Assembly: GCF_027270315.1 (NCBI RefSeq)
Contig: NZ_CP114413.1
Location: 2,790,001-2,854,000, forward strand
DNA length: 64,000 nucleotides
Direction of reading: 5' to 3'
DNA from: Streptomyces cinnabarinus
GTDB lineage: Bacteria > Actinomycetota > Actinomycetes > Streptomycetales > Streptomycetaceae
Part shown: in pieces, positions 8,245 through 17,387 of the stretch
How positions within the stretch are numbered: the stretch's first letter is position 1
Layout: the number at the start of each line of letters is the position of its first letter
Position numbers and translations under genes: made by a program
Notes under the pieces: model-generated
Told to the model about the DNA's origin: nothing
The model's input: the letters and a program-made list of their open reading frames with translations, nothing else
Databases searched by the model: none

Positions 8245-9630
8245 ATGACGCAGGACCACTGCGAGAAGAACGACGAATGCCGTGAGCGGGACCGCAGGGG
8301 CCGGGCCCCCACCGGTCTGACCCTGCTCCCCTGGCTGCTGCTGGGCATGGGCGCCTTCTCCAACATCTTCCGGGCCGAGGCACCCAACCCGTGGATCGGC
8401 GGCCTGGGCCTGCTCACCTTCAACTCCCTCTACATCTATGTGACCTTCCGCGCCTTCCTGAAGGAGACCCGCGAGGCGCTCTCCACCCGGGTGGCCCTAG
8501 TCCTGCTGACCGCGGTGACCTGCGCCCTGGGCCTCGGCTACGGCGGCACCTGGCTGCTGTTCTTCCCGCTGCTCGGACTGGCCACGGGCGCGGCGGTACG
8601 GATGCCGCAGCTGCGCCTCGCCGGCGCCGGGGTGACGGCGCTCGCCGGGGTGGTCTGTGTCGTCAAGGACGGCTGGGGCGGCCTGGACACGGCGTACGCC
8701 ACGGCGATCTCCGCGATGGTCACGGCGGCGATCCTCTCCCTCTCCGACGCGGTACGCGACCTGCGCGCCGCCCGCGAGGAACTCGCCCGGCGCGCGGTCG
8801 AGGAGGAACGCCTGCGCTTCTCCCGCGACCTGCACGACCTCCTCGGCCACACCCTGTCCGTGATCGTCGTGAAGTCCGAGGCCGCCCGCCGGCTGGCCCG
8901 CGCCGACGTGGACGCGGCCGTCTCGCAGATCACGGACATCGAGTCGGTGGGACGCCAGGCGCTGACCGAGATCCGCGAGGCGGTGACGGGGTACCGGGAG
9001 GGCAGCCTGGCCGCCGACCTCGACCGGGCGCGCTCGGCGCTGACGGCGGCGGGCATCTCGGTGACGGTGGACCGCTCCGGACCTCCGCTCCCGCCTCGGA
9101 CCGAGGCCCTGCTCGGCTGGGTGGTCCGGGAGGCGGCGACGAATGTACTGCGGCACAGCGGGGCGGCACGGTGCGCGATCACGGTGTCGGGGGGCGAGGG
9201 GTCGGTACGGCTGACGGTTGCCGATGACGGGCATGGCGACCTCGGTTCCGGGGTGGACGGGACGGGGCTGCTGGGGCTGCGGGAGCGTCTGGCCACGGTG
9301 GGCGGGTCGCTGAGGGCGGAGGCGGGGGGACCGCTGGGCGCGAAGACGGGCGGATCGCTCGGCGCGGAAGCGGGGGGACCGCTGGGCGCGAAGGCGGGCG
9401 GATCGCTCGGCGCGGAAGCGGGGGGATCGCTCGGCGCGAAGGCGGACGGATCGCTCGGCGCCAAAGCGGGCGCAGGAGGCGGCTTCCTGGTGACGGCGGA
9501 ACTGCCCTACAGGGAAGGAGAGTTGGCTTCTGCCTCGCCCTCCCTCCCCCTCCCCTCCCCCACCCACCTGCAAGAACCCTCCGCCGACACGGCTCCGATC
9601 GCCCCCTCCCGACCTACTCTTGCCCCGTGA
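8245..9630 (+). CDS. Sensor histidine kinase with an expanded repeat in its ATPase domain
   Basis: 461 residues. Several hydrophobic segments in residues 25-170 form a membrane sensor. The HisKA_3 dimerisation box SRDLHDLLGHTLSV gives phospho-acceptor His198; the N box is REAATNVLRHSGA and the G box VDGTGLLGLRERL. In place of the usual short linker before the last strand (GGGFLVTAEL) there are seven tandem copies of an eight-residue unit, residues 353-408. The C-terminal 45 residues are Pro/Ser-rich. ATG 8245 follows GGGGTGG. The next gene, a NarL-type regulator, overlaps by GTGA, so the two form a coupled two-component system; the signal is unknown. Confidence 0.9.
   Translation: MTQDHCEKNDECRERDRRGRAPTGLTLLPWLLLGMGAFSNIFRAEAPNPWIGGLGLLTFNSLYIYVTFRAFLKETREALSTRVALVLLTAVTCALGLGYGGTWLLFFPLLGLATGAAVRMPQLRLAGAGVTALAGVVCVVKDGWGGLDTAYATAISAMVTAAILSLSDAVRDLRAAREELARRAVEEERLRFSRDLHDLLGHTLSVIVVKSEAARRLARADVDAAVSQITDIESVGRQALTEIREAVTGYREGSLAADLDRARSALTAAGISVTVDRSGPPLPPRTEALLGWVVREAATNVLRHSGAARCAITVSGGEGSVRLTVADDGHGDLGSGVDGTGLLGLRERLATVGGSLRAEAGGPLGAKTGGSLGAEAGGPLGAKAGGSLGAEAGGSLGAKADGSLGAKAGAGGGFLVTAELPYREGELASASPSLPLPSPTHLQEPSADTAPIAPSRPTLAP
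9301..9468 (+). repeat. Seven tandem 24-bp units inside the histidine kinase gene
   Basis: Units of eight codons encode GGSLRAEA, GGPLGAKT, GGSLGAEA, GGPLGAKA, GGSLGAEA, GGSLGAKA and DGSLGAKA, in frame. Near identity between copies points to recent slipped-strand or unequal-crossover expansion. Confidence 0.92.
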
Positions 9631-10268
9631 ACGAGATGCCCCGGGACTACCGGCCCGCCAAGTCCATCAGGGTGCTGCTCGCCGAGGACCAGGGCATGAT
9701 GCGCGGCGCGCTGGCGCTGCTGCTCGGGATGGAGCCGGATCTGGAGGTCGTCGCGCAGGTCGGGACGGGCGACGCCATCGTGGACGCGGCCCTCACCTAC
9801 CGGCCCGACGTGGCCCTGCTCGACATCGAACTGCCGAACCGCAGCGGGCTGGACGCCGCCGCCGACCTGCGTGACCAGGTGCCCGACTGCCGGGTGCTGA
9901 TCCTGACCACCTTCGGCCGCCCCGGGTATCTGCGGCGGGCCATGGAGGCGGGCGCCGTCGGGTTCCTGGTGAAGGACGGTCCGGTGGACGACCTGGCGGT
10001 GGCGATCCGCCGGGTGCTGACCGGGGAGACGGTGATCGACCCGGCGCTCGCGGCGGCCGCGTTGAGCGCCGGGCCCAGTCCGCTCACCGCCCGCGAGTGC
10101 GATGTGCTGCGCGCCTCGGCGGACGGCGCGACGGTCGCCGACATCGCCGCCGACCTCCATCTCTCCGAGTCCACGGTCCGCAACTACCTCTCCTCCGCCA
10201 TCGGCAAGACGGGCACGCGAAACCGCGCGGAGGCCCTGCGGGCGGCCCGGCAGCAGGGGTGGGTTTAG
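9627..10268 (+). CDS. NarL/FixJ-family response regulator
   Basis: 213 residues. The receiver domain (about 14-130) has the acidic pair at Glu20-Asp21, phospho-acceptor Asp66 in ALLDIELP and the conserved Lys in FLVKDGP. The C terminus is a LuxR-type helix-turn-helix (LTARECDVLRASADGATVAD, then LSESTVRNYLSSAIGKTG). GTG 9627 overlaps the kinase stop. It should be phosphorylated by the preceding kinase and bind DNA as a dimer; targets cannot be told from the sequence. It converges on the ECF partner gene with only 14 bp between stops. Confidence 0.93.
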   Translation: MNEMPRDYRPAKSIRVLLAEDQGMMRGALALLLGMEPDLEVVAQVGTGDAIVDAALTYRPDVALLDIELPNRSGLDAAADLRDQVPDCRVLILTTFGRPGYLRRAMEAGAVGFLVKDGPVDDLAVAIRRVLTGETVIDPALAAAALSAGPSPLTARECDVLRASADGATVADIAADLHLSESTVRNYLSSAIGKTGTRNRAEALRAARQQGWV

Positions 10269-10282
10269 GGCTACTGGGCGCC

Positions 10283-11101
10283 CTACGGCAAGGCGGGTAG
10301 CGTGACCAGCACTTCCTTGTAGGACGTCCCTCGCGGTGCCACGCACACGAACCAGTCCACGGGGGAACCCTGGGCGGGGCGGATCAGCGCTTCGTCGGTG
10401 CCGGCCTCCTCGCCCGGGCGGGCGCGGCCCACCTTTGTGCTGGTGCCGTCCTTCCAGTGGCAGCTGAGGAATTGGGCCGTCCCGGCCACCTGCCCGATGA
10501 CCAGGCGCTGGGGGCCGTCGGTATCCGGCGCCAGCGGGATGGCGGCGGTCTGGAGGTCCCTGCCGGACATCGTGTCCGACGCGGGGATCCTGTTCTCCAT
10601 CACCTTCGAGGTCCGCTCGCCGTAGCTGCGCTTCACGAAGTAGGTGACCGTCCCGATCAGGTCGGCGGGCGCCTCGGCGTCCGGTGGGGTGCCGTCGGCC
10701 TCCACCAGCGCGTTCCACACGGTGGCCGCCTCCGCCTCGTTGCGCGGCACCGGCCACACGTCCACGAAGACCGACCACTGTTCGCCCTGGTCCGTTCCGG
10801 TCGCCAGCGTGGTCCGGTAGGGAGCCGACAGGTCCCGCTGCTCCGACGAGGGCCGGGTGGCCACCTGTCCCTTGTCCGTGCCGCCGGGCAGCCCCGCCAC
10901 CGCCACGGCCCCCGAAGTCCCCGCGATCACCAGTGTCGTGGCCGCCGCCACCGCCCAACGGCGCGCCCTGCGCCTGCGTCCGCCGCGGAGTACCGCCTGG
11001 GTGGGGGCTATACCGATCTCGACCTCGTCCGCCGCCTCGGCCAGCAGGAGGGCGATGTCCCTGTGTGTCATGTCGCCGTTCGTCTCCCGGTCCACGCTCA
11101 T
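10283..11101 (-). CDS. Membrane-anchored partner of SigE-family sigma factor (probable anti-sigma)
   Basis: 272 residues. Residues 1-50 are cytoplasmic with an acidic helix (IALLLAEAADEVEIG) and a basic RRRRARR patch; one transmembrane helix follows (about 50-72), then a roughly 200-residue extracytoplasmic domain with no recognised fold. The ATG overlaps the sigma factor stop (ATGA at 11098-11101), so the two are co-translated. That layout is usual for ECF anti-sigma factors. There is no HxxxCxxC zinc motif, so it is not a ZAS-type anti-sigma. Confidence 0.7.
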   Translation of the reverse strand: MSVDRETNGDMTHRDIALLLAEAADEVEIGIAPTQAVLRGGRRRRARRWAVAAATTLVIAGTSGAVAVAGLPGGTDKGQVATRPSSEQRDLSAPYRTTLATGTDQGEQWSVFVDVWPVPRNEAEAATVWNALVEADGTPPDAEAPADLIGTVTYFVKRSYGERTSKVMENRIPASDTMSGRDLQTAAIPLAPDTDGPQRLVIGQVAGTAQFLSCHWKDGTSTKVGRARPGEEAGTDEALIRPAQGSPVDWFVCVAPRGTSYKEVLVTLPALP

Positions 11102-11640
11102 CGCATCCGCCCTCCGTACGTCACCGTCTCCGCCAGGCCCGGTATGGCGCGCAGTTTCGCGATCCCCTTGGCCGCGTTGCTCTTCACTGCGCCGACGGAG
11201 CAGCCCATCGCCTCCGCCGTCTGGGACTCGGTGAGGTCCTCCCAGTAGCGCAGGACCACCGCCTCCCGCTGCCGGGGCGGGAGTTGGGCCAGCGCCGTCA
11301 GCAGGACGCCCCGGTCGTCGGCCTGGGCGATGCGGTCCCCGGTGTCCGGCACCTCGCGCACCAGGCCCGAGTCGTCCTTCGGCGCCAGGAACTCCCTGAG
11401 GCGCTTGCGGTGCCTGCGCGCGTGGGCGTTGATCATCACGCGCCGTACGTATGCCTCGGGTTCATCGGCCGAGCCGACCTTCCGCCAGGCCACATAGACC
11501 TGTTCGAGCGTTGTCTGGACCAGGTCCTCCGCGGCGTGCTGCTCCCCCGTGAGGAGAAATGCCGTGCGCATCAGCCGCGGCCAGCGGCCGGTGACAAAGT
11601 GCTGGAACTCCTCGTCCCGAGCCTGTTGTCGTTCCCCCAT
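11098..11640 (-). CDS. ECF RNA polymerase sigma factor, SigE family
   Basis: 180 residues from ATG 11640, which has AGGAGG five bases upstream; a GTG two codons earlier would overlap that site. Region 2 (RLMRTAFLLTGEQHAAEDLVQ) and region 4 (LPPRQREAVVLRYWEDLTES) are clear. It lies 45 bp after an MFS pump gene on the same strand and is followed by its probable anti-sigma factor, so the three may be one transcript. Stimulus unknown. Confidence 0.92.
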   Translation of the reverse strand: MGERQQARDEEFQHFVTGRWPRLMRTAFLLTGEQHAAEDLVQTTLEQVYVAWRKVGSADEPEAYVRRVMINAHARRHRKRLREFLAPKDDSGLVREVPDTGDRIAQADDRGVLLTALAQLPPRQREAVVLRYWEDLTESQTAEAMGCSVGAVKSNAAKGIAKLRAIPGLAETVTYGGRMR

Positions 11641-11691
11641 GGGCACCTCCTAGATGCATGAAGGAGTCCATGAGCCGCCCGGACCGTTGCC

Positions 11692-13125
11692 TCACTCCGC
11701 CGATATTCTCCGCGGCAGCCACAGCAGCATCAGCAGTGTCCCGGCCAGGAGCACGCCGGTGCCGGTGCGGAACACCAGGGCGTAGCCCTCCGTCAGGGCT
11801 CGTGCCGTGCTGCCGGAGCTGTGCTCGGTGCGGGCGGCGGCGATCGTGGACATCACCGCGAGGCCCAGTGAACCGCCCATCACGCGGGAGGTGTTGACCA
11901 GACCCGATACCAGGCCCGCCTCCTGCGGCGGTGCTCCCGAGATGGCCAGCGCGGCCAGTGGGGTGGCCGTGAGTCCCGCGCCGAACATCATCAGGATCCC
12001 GGGGATCATGATCGTGAGGACGTAGGAACTGTCCACGGTCATCGTCGACTGCCAGGCGAAGCCGATCGCCGCCACCAGCGTGCCGAGGGCGGCCAGGACG
12101 CGGGCGCCGAACCGGGGCATCCAGCGGGGCGCGAGCTTGGAGCCCGCGACCACGGCCAGGGAGCTGGGCACCAGGGCGAGGCCGGCCTCCAACGGGGTGT
12201 AGCCGAGGACGTTCTGGGTGTACAGCGTCATGAAGAACCACATGCAGAACATCGCGGAGCCGCACAGGAACATCGACACGTTCGCCGAGGACACCGAGCG
12301 GCGCGCGAGCAGTCCAAGGGGCATCAGCGGTGCGGTCGTCCGTGCCTCGACGGCGAGGAACAGCCCGATCATGGCGAGCCCGGCGACCAGCGGCACCAGG
12401 GTGGCCGTCGCCGTCCAGCCCGCGGCCTCGGTCTGGGAGATGCCGTAGGCGAGGGTGGCCAGTCCCGCGGTCACCAGGACCGCGCCCGGCAGATCGAGGC
12501 GGCGTCCGTCGCCCGTGCGGCTCTCGGCGAGCCATCGGGCGGCGCCGAAGAGGACGACCGCGCCGACCGGGACGTTGATCAGCAGGACCCAGCGCCAGGA
12601 CAGGACCTCGACCAGCAGTCCGCCGACGAGTCCGCCCGCGGCGCCGCCGCCCGCGCCGACCGCGGTCCAGGTGGCTATCGCCCGTGCCCGCGCCGGGCCC
12701 TCGGGGACGGCCGAGGTGAGGATCGTCAGGGTGGACGGCGCGAGTACGGCCGCGCCGAGGCCCTGTACCGCCCGTGCGAGCAGGAGCTGCCAGTCGTCCT
12801 GGGCGAGTCCGCCGCCGAGGGAGGCCAGGGTGAACAAGCCGAGGCCGACGAGGAACATCCGCTTGCGGCCGTAGAGGTCGCCGGCCCGGCCGCCGAGCAG
12901 CATGAACCCGGCGAAGGCGATGGCGTAGGCGTTCACCACCCACTGGAGTCCCTGTTCGCTCAGTCCCAGTCCGGTGCGCATCGACGGCAGCGCGGTGTTC
13001 ACGACGGACACGTCGAGGACGACCAGGAACTGGCCCGCGCATGCGAGCGCCACCACCAGCCAGGTGGGCGGGGCGGCGCGACGGGACCCTCGGGAGACCT
13101 CAGTGGCTTCGAGCATGCCCGTCAT
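11692..13125 (-). CDS. MFS drug-efflux transporter, DHA2 family (14 TM)
   Basis: 477 residues with about 14 hydrophobic helices and the proton-antiporter motifs of DHA2 pumps: LGGRAGDLYGRKRMF in loop 2-3 (motif A) and LVGGLLVEVLSWRWVLLINVP in helix 5 (motif C region). It should export hydrophobic drugs or metabolites. It diverges from a second MFS gene across 138 bp. No adjacent TetR or MarR regulator is present; the downstream ECF sigma factor may respond to the same stress. Confidence 0.88.
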   Translation of the reverse strand: MTGMLEATEVSRGSRRAAPPTWLVVALACAGQFLVVLDVSVVNTALPSMRTGLGLSEQGLQWVVNAYAIAFAGFMLLGGRAGDLYGRKRMFLVGLGLFTLASLGGGLAQDDWQLLLARAVQGLGAAVLAPSTLTILTSAVPEGPARARAIATWTAVGAGGGAAGGLVGGLLVEVLSWRWVLLINVPVGAVVLFGAARWLAESRTGDGRRLDLPGAVLVTAGLATLAYGISQTEAAGWTATATLVPLVAGLAMIGLFLAVEARTTAPLMPLGLLARRSVSSANVSMFLCGSAMFCMWFFMTLYTQNVLGYTPLEAGLALVPSSLAVVAGSKLAPRWMPRFGARVLAALGTLVAAIGFAWQSTMTVDSSYVLTIMIPGILMMFGAGLTATPLAALAISGAPPQEAGLVSGLVNTSRVMGGSLGLAVMSTIAAARTEHSSGSTARALTEGYALVFRTGTGVLLAGTLLMLLWLPRRISAE

Positions 13126-13263
13126 GCTCTCAACCGCTGGACACTCCTGACATCGGAATTTCGACCTACGCCGAAAGCCGCGCGCTTCAAGGAAAGGTCA
13201 AGAATTCGTTAGTGAGCCAAAGCATCGGAATAGTTGCCCCGGCGCACCGAGTTCGCAGTACAC

Positions 13264-14967
13264 ATGACACGTACGACCAACGACCGGCCCGCCGTCGTCC
13301 CCGTCCTCGCCTTCGCGGGCATCGTGGTCGCGGTGATGCAGACCCTGCTTGTGCCGGTCATCAAGGACCTGCCGCAGCTGCTGGACACCTCCCCCTCCAA
13401 CGCCACCTGGGTCCTCACCTCCACCCTGCTCTCCGGCGCCGTCGCCACCCCGATCATGGGCCGCCTCGGCGACCTGTACGGCAAGCGCCGGATGCTGGTG
13501 CTCAGCCTCGCCGTGATGGTGGTCGGCGCCCTGGTCAGCGCCGTCACCAGCGCCCTGCTCCCGATGATCGTCGGCCGTACCCTCCAGGGCTTCGCGATGG
13601 GCGCCATCCCGCTCGGCATCGGCCTGATGCGCGACATGCTGCCCCGCGAGAAGCTCGGCTCGGCGATGGCGCTGATGAGTTCCTCGATCGGCGTCGGCGG
13701 CGGACTCGCGCTGCCCGCCGCGGCCCTGGTCGCCCAGAACACCGACTGGCACGCCCTGTTCTACGGCGCCGCCGGCCTCGGCATCCTCGCCATCGCCCTC
13801 ACCCTGTTCGCCGTACCGGAGTCCCCGATGCGCGCCGAGGGCACCTTCGACCTGCCGGGCGCGCTCGGCCTCTCCACCGGCTTGGTCCTCTTCCTGCTGC
13901 CGATCACCAAGGGCAGTGACTGGGGCTGGACCTCCGCCACCACGCTCGGCCTGTTCGCCGCGTCCGCCGCGGTGTTGCTCCTGTGGGGCGTCTACGAGCT
14001 GCGCTCCAAGGCACCCCTGGTCGATCTGCGCACGACGGCCCGCCCCGCGGTGCTCTTCACCAACCTCGCCTCGATCATGGTCGGCGTCTCCTTCTACGTG
14101 GTCTCCCTGGTCCTGCCGCAGCTCCTCCAGCTCCCCACGAGCACCGGTTACGGCCTCGGCCAGTCGATGGTGGTCGCGGGTCTGCTGGTCGCCCCGCTGG
14201 GCCTGACGATGATGTTCACCGCACCGGTCTACGCCCGCCTCTCGGCCAAGCACGGCCCCAAGTTCACCCTCATCCTGGGCCTGTTGATCATCGCCGTCGG
14301 CTACGGCGCGGGCCTCGGTCTGATGAGCGCGGCCTGGCAGTCCCTCGTCATCGCGGTCCTGCTCGGCGCGGGCATCGGCCTCGCCTACTCCTCGCTGCCC
14401 GCACTGATCGTCGGCGCGGTCCCGGCCTCGGAGACGGGTGCGGCGAACGGTCTCAACACGCTGATGCGGTCCATCGGTACGTCCGTCTCCAGCGCCGTCA
14501 TCGGCATGGTGCTGGCCAACACGGCGAACACCGTGGGCGGTGTGGAGATCCCGACGATGCAGGGTTTCCGTGTCTCGTTCCTGATCGCGACCGGCGCGGT
14601 GGCGATCGGCCTGCTGCTGGCGCTGTTCCTGCCGAAGCCGGACCGCGCGCCGCGACTGCGGGCCAGCAGCGAGGAGGAGGCCAACCTGGCCCGCGCCGAG
14701 GAGGCGTTGCGCGGCTTCCGCGGCCGGGTCCTGGACTCCGGGGGCGCACCGGTCGCCCGCGCCAAGGTCACCCTGATCGACCACAGCGGCCGCCAGGCGG
14801 GCGCCACGCTCTCGGCGGAGGACGGCAGTTACGCCCTCTCCGTCCCGGCGCAGGGCGCCTATGTCCTGGCCGCGAAGGCCAACGGCCATGGCCCGCACGC
14901 CTCTTCGGCGACCCACGCGGGCGGCGACGGCGCGGTCGACGTGGACCTGGCGCTCCCTACGGCCTGA
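13264..14967 (+). CDS. MFS transporter fused to a carboxypeptidase-regulatory-like domain
   Basis: 567 residues from ATG 13264. The first 480 or so form a 14-helix MFS domain (motif A GRLGDLYGKRRML). After a charged linker rich in Arg, Ala and Glu, residues about 490-567 form a CarboxypepD_reg-type beta-sandwich (FRGRVLDSGGAPVARAKVTL, then LSAEDGSYALSV). The fused domain could bind substrate or a partner in the cytosol or at the surface; its role is unknown. Upstream, catcggaat occurs twice (13151 and 13223) in the divergent promoter region. No strong ribosome-binding site is visible, so the start is less sure. Confidence 0.85.
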   Translation: MTRTTNDRPAVVPVLAFAGIVVAVMQTLLVPVIKDLPQLLDTSPSNATWVLTSTLLSGAVATPIMGRLGDLYGKRRMLVLSLAVMVVGALVSAVTSALLPMIVGRTLQGFAMGAIPLGIGLMRDMLPREKLGSAMALMSSSIGVGGGLALPAAALVAQNTDWHALFYGAAGLGILAIALTLFAVPESPMRAEGTFDLPGALGLSTGLVLFLLPITKGSDWGWTSATTLGLFAASAAVLLLWGVYELRSKAPLVDLRTTARPAVLFTNLASIMVGVSFYVVSLVLPQLLQLPTSTGYGLGQSMVVAGLLVAPLGLTMMFTAPVYARLSAKHGPKFTLILGLLIIAVGYGAGLGLMSAAWQSLVIAVLLGAGIGLAYSSLPALIVGAVPASETGAANGLNTLMRSIGTSVSSAVIGMVLANTANTVGGVEIPTMQGFRVSFLIATGAVAIGLLLALFLPKPDRAPRLRASSEEEANLARAEEALRGFRGRVLDSGGAPVARAKVTLIDHSGRQAGATLSAEDGSYALSVPAQGAYVLAAKANGHGPHASSATHAGGDGAVDVDLALPTA

Positions 14968-15095
14968 CCCGACCCGATCCCTGATCAACCCGCCATCGAT
15001 CAACGCGCCCCGGTCAACTCGCCCCCCCCATCAACCCGAGAGCATCTCTTCCCCTCGAATCCACCCGCCGTTCACGGCGAGCAGGGTTCTCCCAC

Positions 15096-15142
15096 GCACC
15101 ATCCGTCCCTGTGATCTTCGTGTGAACGGGGACGGAGGGTGC
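15096..15142. promoter_or_regulatory. Long inverted repeat just before the AraC gene
   Basis: Arms gcaccatccgtccc and gggacggagggtgc pair over 14 bp with one mismatch across a 19-base loop. It ends seven bases before the AraC start and so covers its ribosome-binding region. It may be an autoregulatory hairpin or operator, or a terminator for the MFS gene 130 bp upstream. Confidence 0.5.
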
Positions 15143-15149
15143 GGGCGGG

Positions 15150-16175
15150 ATGATCGGGACGGTATTCCGGTGCGCGGACGTGCCGGCCGAGGACAGGTTC
15201 GAGTACTGGCGGGAGCGGGTCGGACGGACCGTCGCCCCCGCCGACGTCACCAGTGACTACGCCACCGACTACTGGGCGGAGCAACGGCTGTTGCAGTTGG
15301 GGCCGGTCACGATCTGGCCGGCCTCGTTCCTGCCGACGCGGTTCCGCCGGAGCGCGAGGATGGTGCGGCAGTCCGACCCCGAGCTGTACCACCTCAGACT
15401 GGTCGTGCGCGGCGGTCTGGCCGTCGATCACGACGGCCGGGCCGACACCTACGGTCCGGGCGACATGTATCTGGCGGACAGCTCGCGGCCGGGCGATGTG
15501 CGCTCGTACGACGACGGGGAGCGCAGCCCGGTCACCGGCGTGGGCGTCGAGGTGCCCAAGGTGCTGTTCCCGGTGCCCCCGCACCGGGAGTTGCTGGGCA
15601 GACGGCTGTCCGGCCGGGAGGGGACCGGCGCGCTGCTCAAGGACTTCGTCACCGGGCTGGTCCGGCAGGCCGACACCCTGCGCCCGTCCGACGCGCCACG
15701 CCTGGGCACGGTCCTGCTCGACCTGGTGTCGACCTGGGTGGCACAGGTGCTGGAGGCGGAACGGGCGCTGCCGCCGGAGACCCGGCAACGGGCGCTGATC
15801 ACCGAGATCCACGCGTTCATCCGGCAGAACCTGCACGATCCGGAGCTGACACCGCCCGTGATCGCCGCGGCGCACCACATCTCCCTCAGCTATCTGCACC
15901 GCGTCTTCCAGGAACAGACGGGCGGCGAGACCGTAGCCGCCCGGATCCGGCGGCTACGTCTCGAAGGCGCCCGCCGCGACCTCGCCGACCCGGCGCTCGG
16001 CTCCACCCCGATCCACACCATCGCCGCCCGCTGGGGCCTGCCCCGCGCCTCCGACTTCTCCCGCGGCTTCCGCGCCGCGTACGGACTGCCGCCGAGGGAG
16101 TTCCGGCAGCGTGCGCTGGCCGCGCACAGACAGACAAACGCGTACACACGGACAAAGGGGCCCGCGCGGCCGTAG
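15150..16175 (+). CDS. AraC-family transcriptional regulator with AraC_binding_2 sensor domain
   Basis: 341 residues. Residues 1-190 match the AraC_binding_2 ligand domain (RFEYWRERVGRT start, then VRGGLAVDHDGRADTYGPGDMYLADSSRPG). Residues 215-325 hold two helix-turn-helix motifs (PPVIAAAHHISLSYLHRVF and HTIAARWGLPRASDFSRGFR). Similar streptomycete proteins control small catabolic or secondary-metabolism operons. No obvious target adjoins it except the rightward lectin genes 120 bp downstream. Confidence 0.9.
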   Translation: MIGTVFRCADVPAEDRFEYWRERVGRTVAPADVTSDYATDYWAEQRLLQLGPVTIWPASFLPTRFRRSARMVRQSDPELYHLRLVVRGGLAVDHDGRADTYGPGDMYLADSSRPGDVRSYDDGERSPVTGVGVEVPKVLFPVPPHRELLGRRLSGREGTGALLKDFVTGLVRQADTLRPSDAPRLGTVLLDLVSTWVAQVLEAERALPPETRQRALITEIHAFIRQNLHDPELTPPVIAAAHHISLSYLHRVFQEQTGGETVAARIRRLRLEGARRDLADPALGSTPIHTIAARWGLPRASDFSRGFRAAYGLPPREFRQRALAAHRQTNAYTRTKGPARP

Positions 16176-16293
16176 ACGCACTGTCAAGTCACTGTGGACC
16201 CATTGCTAACGACTCCACCGGGGCTCACCTCGCATGCTGATCGGGCAGCCGCACCACACCGCATCGACACAGTCAGAGAGGTTGACCGCTCTC

Positions 16294-16794
16294 ATGCACG
16301 TGAAGTCCCTGACGAAGATCTCCGCAGTCGCCGCCGGCGCCCTGTGCGCCCTCGCCTTCGCCACCCCGGCGCAGGCCGAGGACGACTTCCGGCCCCTCAC
16401 CAACCGCGCCACCGGCAAGTGTCTGGCCGTTCCCAACGCCAGCACCGCCAACGGAACCGGCCTCATCCAGTGGGGCTGCAACGGCTACTCGGAGCAGAAC
16501 TGGACCCTGACCCATGTCGCGGGCGGCAACGGCGACCGTTGGACCATCAGGAACCAGAACAGCCTGAAGTGCATCGCCATCCCCCAGTCCAGCACCGCCA
16601 ACGGCACCCAGGCCATCCAGTGGACCTGCGACTCCGCCAACACCGACCAGGTCTTCATCAAGGACAGCTGGGGTCGGCTGCGCAACGTCAACAGCGACAA
16701 GTGCCTCGCCGTCCCGAACTCCAGCACCGCCAACGGCACCGAGATCATCCAGTGGACCTGCTCCGAGAACTTCAACCAGCGGTGGGCTTTCTGA
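16294..16794 (+). CDS. Secreted ricin-type beta-trefoil lectin protein
   Basis: 166 residues: a Sec signal peptide (basic MHVKSLTK, hydrophobic core, cleavage after TPAQA) and one RICIN domain. Three QxW-type repeats are visible (LIQWGCNG, AIQWTCDS, IIQWTCSE) with paired cysteines at each GKCLAVP / LKCIAIP / DKCLAVP loop. It should bind sugars outside the cell. There is no catalytic domain, unlike most RICIN proteins. The next gene encodes a second lectin of the same type 38 bp away, so they were probably duplicated and are co-expressed. Confidence 0.9.
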   Translation: MHVKSLTKISAVAAGALCALAFATPAQAEDDFRPLTNRATGKCLAVPNASTANGTGLIQWGCNGYSEQNWTLTHVAGGNGDRWTIRNQNSLKCIAIPQSSTANGTQAIQWTCDSANTDQVFIKDSWGRLRNVNSDKCLAVPNSSTANGTEIIQWTCSENFNQRWAF

Positions 16795-16832
16795 CACCCG
16801 GCCGTTGAAGTGACGAAGGAATCTTCCCTGTC

Positions 16833-17387
16833 ATGAACCTGCACAGAAAGGCGGCCGCCGTTCTGGCGGCCGCCGCCCTTATCTGCGCGCCCGTACTGAC
16901 GGGTTCGTCGCTGACCGGCTCGGCCTCGGCGGCCGAAGGCGCGGTGGCCAGGACCGCGATGGCCGAGACCGCGGTGGCCGTCCAAGCAGTGCCCGAGGCC
17001 CGTCTGTTCAACCAGGGCACCGGTCTGTGCCTGGCCAACCCGGGCTCGGACCAGGACCCCGGCACCGTGATGATCCAGTGGACGTGCAGCTACAGCGCCA
17101 GCAACTTCTGGTCGCTGGAGCCCGTCACCGGCGGCTACCACGTGGTCAACAAGGCGAGCGGACAGTGCCTGGCCATCGGCAGCGGCTCCGAGACCCCGGG
17201 TGCCAAGGCCATCCAGTGGACCTGCGGCACCGGCGCCGAGCAGGTCTGGGCGCACGACGGCAACGAGCGGCTGGTCAACAAGAAGAGCGGCCTCTGCCTC
17301 GCCATCCCCAGCTCCAGCACGACCGCCGGCATCGAGGCCATGCAGTGGACCTGCTCGACGAACAAGGACCAGCGATGGCTGTGGTGA
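16833..17387 (+). CDS. Secreted ricin-type beta-trefoil lectin protein, second copy
   Basis: 184 residues. The signal peptide ends near SASAAEG, followed by a short Ala/Val-rich spacer. The beta-trefoil has repeats GLCLANP, GQCLAIG and GLCLAIP, each ending in a QWTC motif. Paralogue of the preceding gene. Its stop overlaps the next gene by 13 bp, linking both lectins to the BNR-repeat protein. Confidence 0.9.
   Translation: MNLHRKAAAVLAAAALICAPVLTGSSLTGSASAAEGAVARTAMAETAVAVQAVPEARLFNQGTGLCLANPGSDQDPGTVMIQWTCSYSASNFWSLEPVTGGYHVVNKASGQCLAIGSGSETPGAKAIQWTCGTGAEQVWAHDGNERLVNKKSGLCLAIPSSSTTAGIEAMQWTCSTNKDQRWLW

Noticed and set aside
9301..9468. 24-bp repeats as a CRISPR or intergenic satellite
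   Set aside because: They are coding, contiguous and without spacers.
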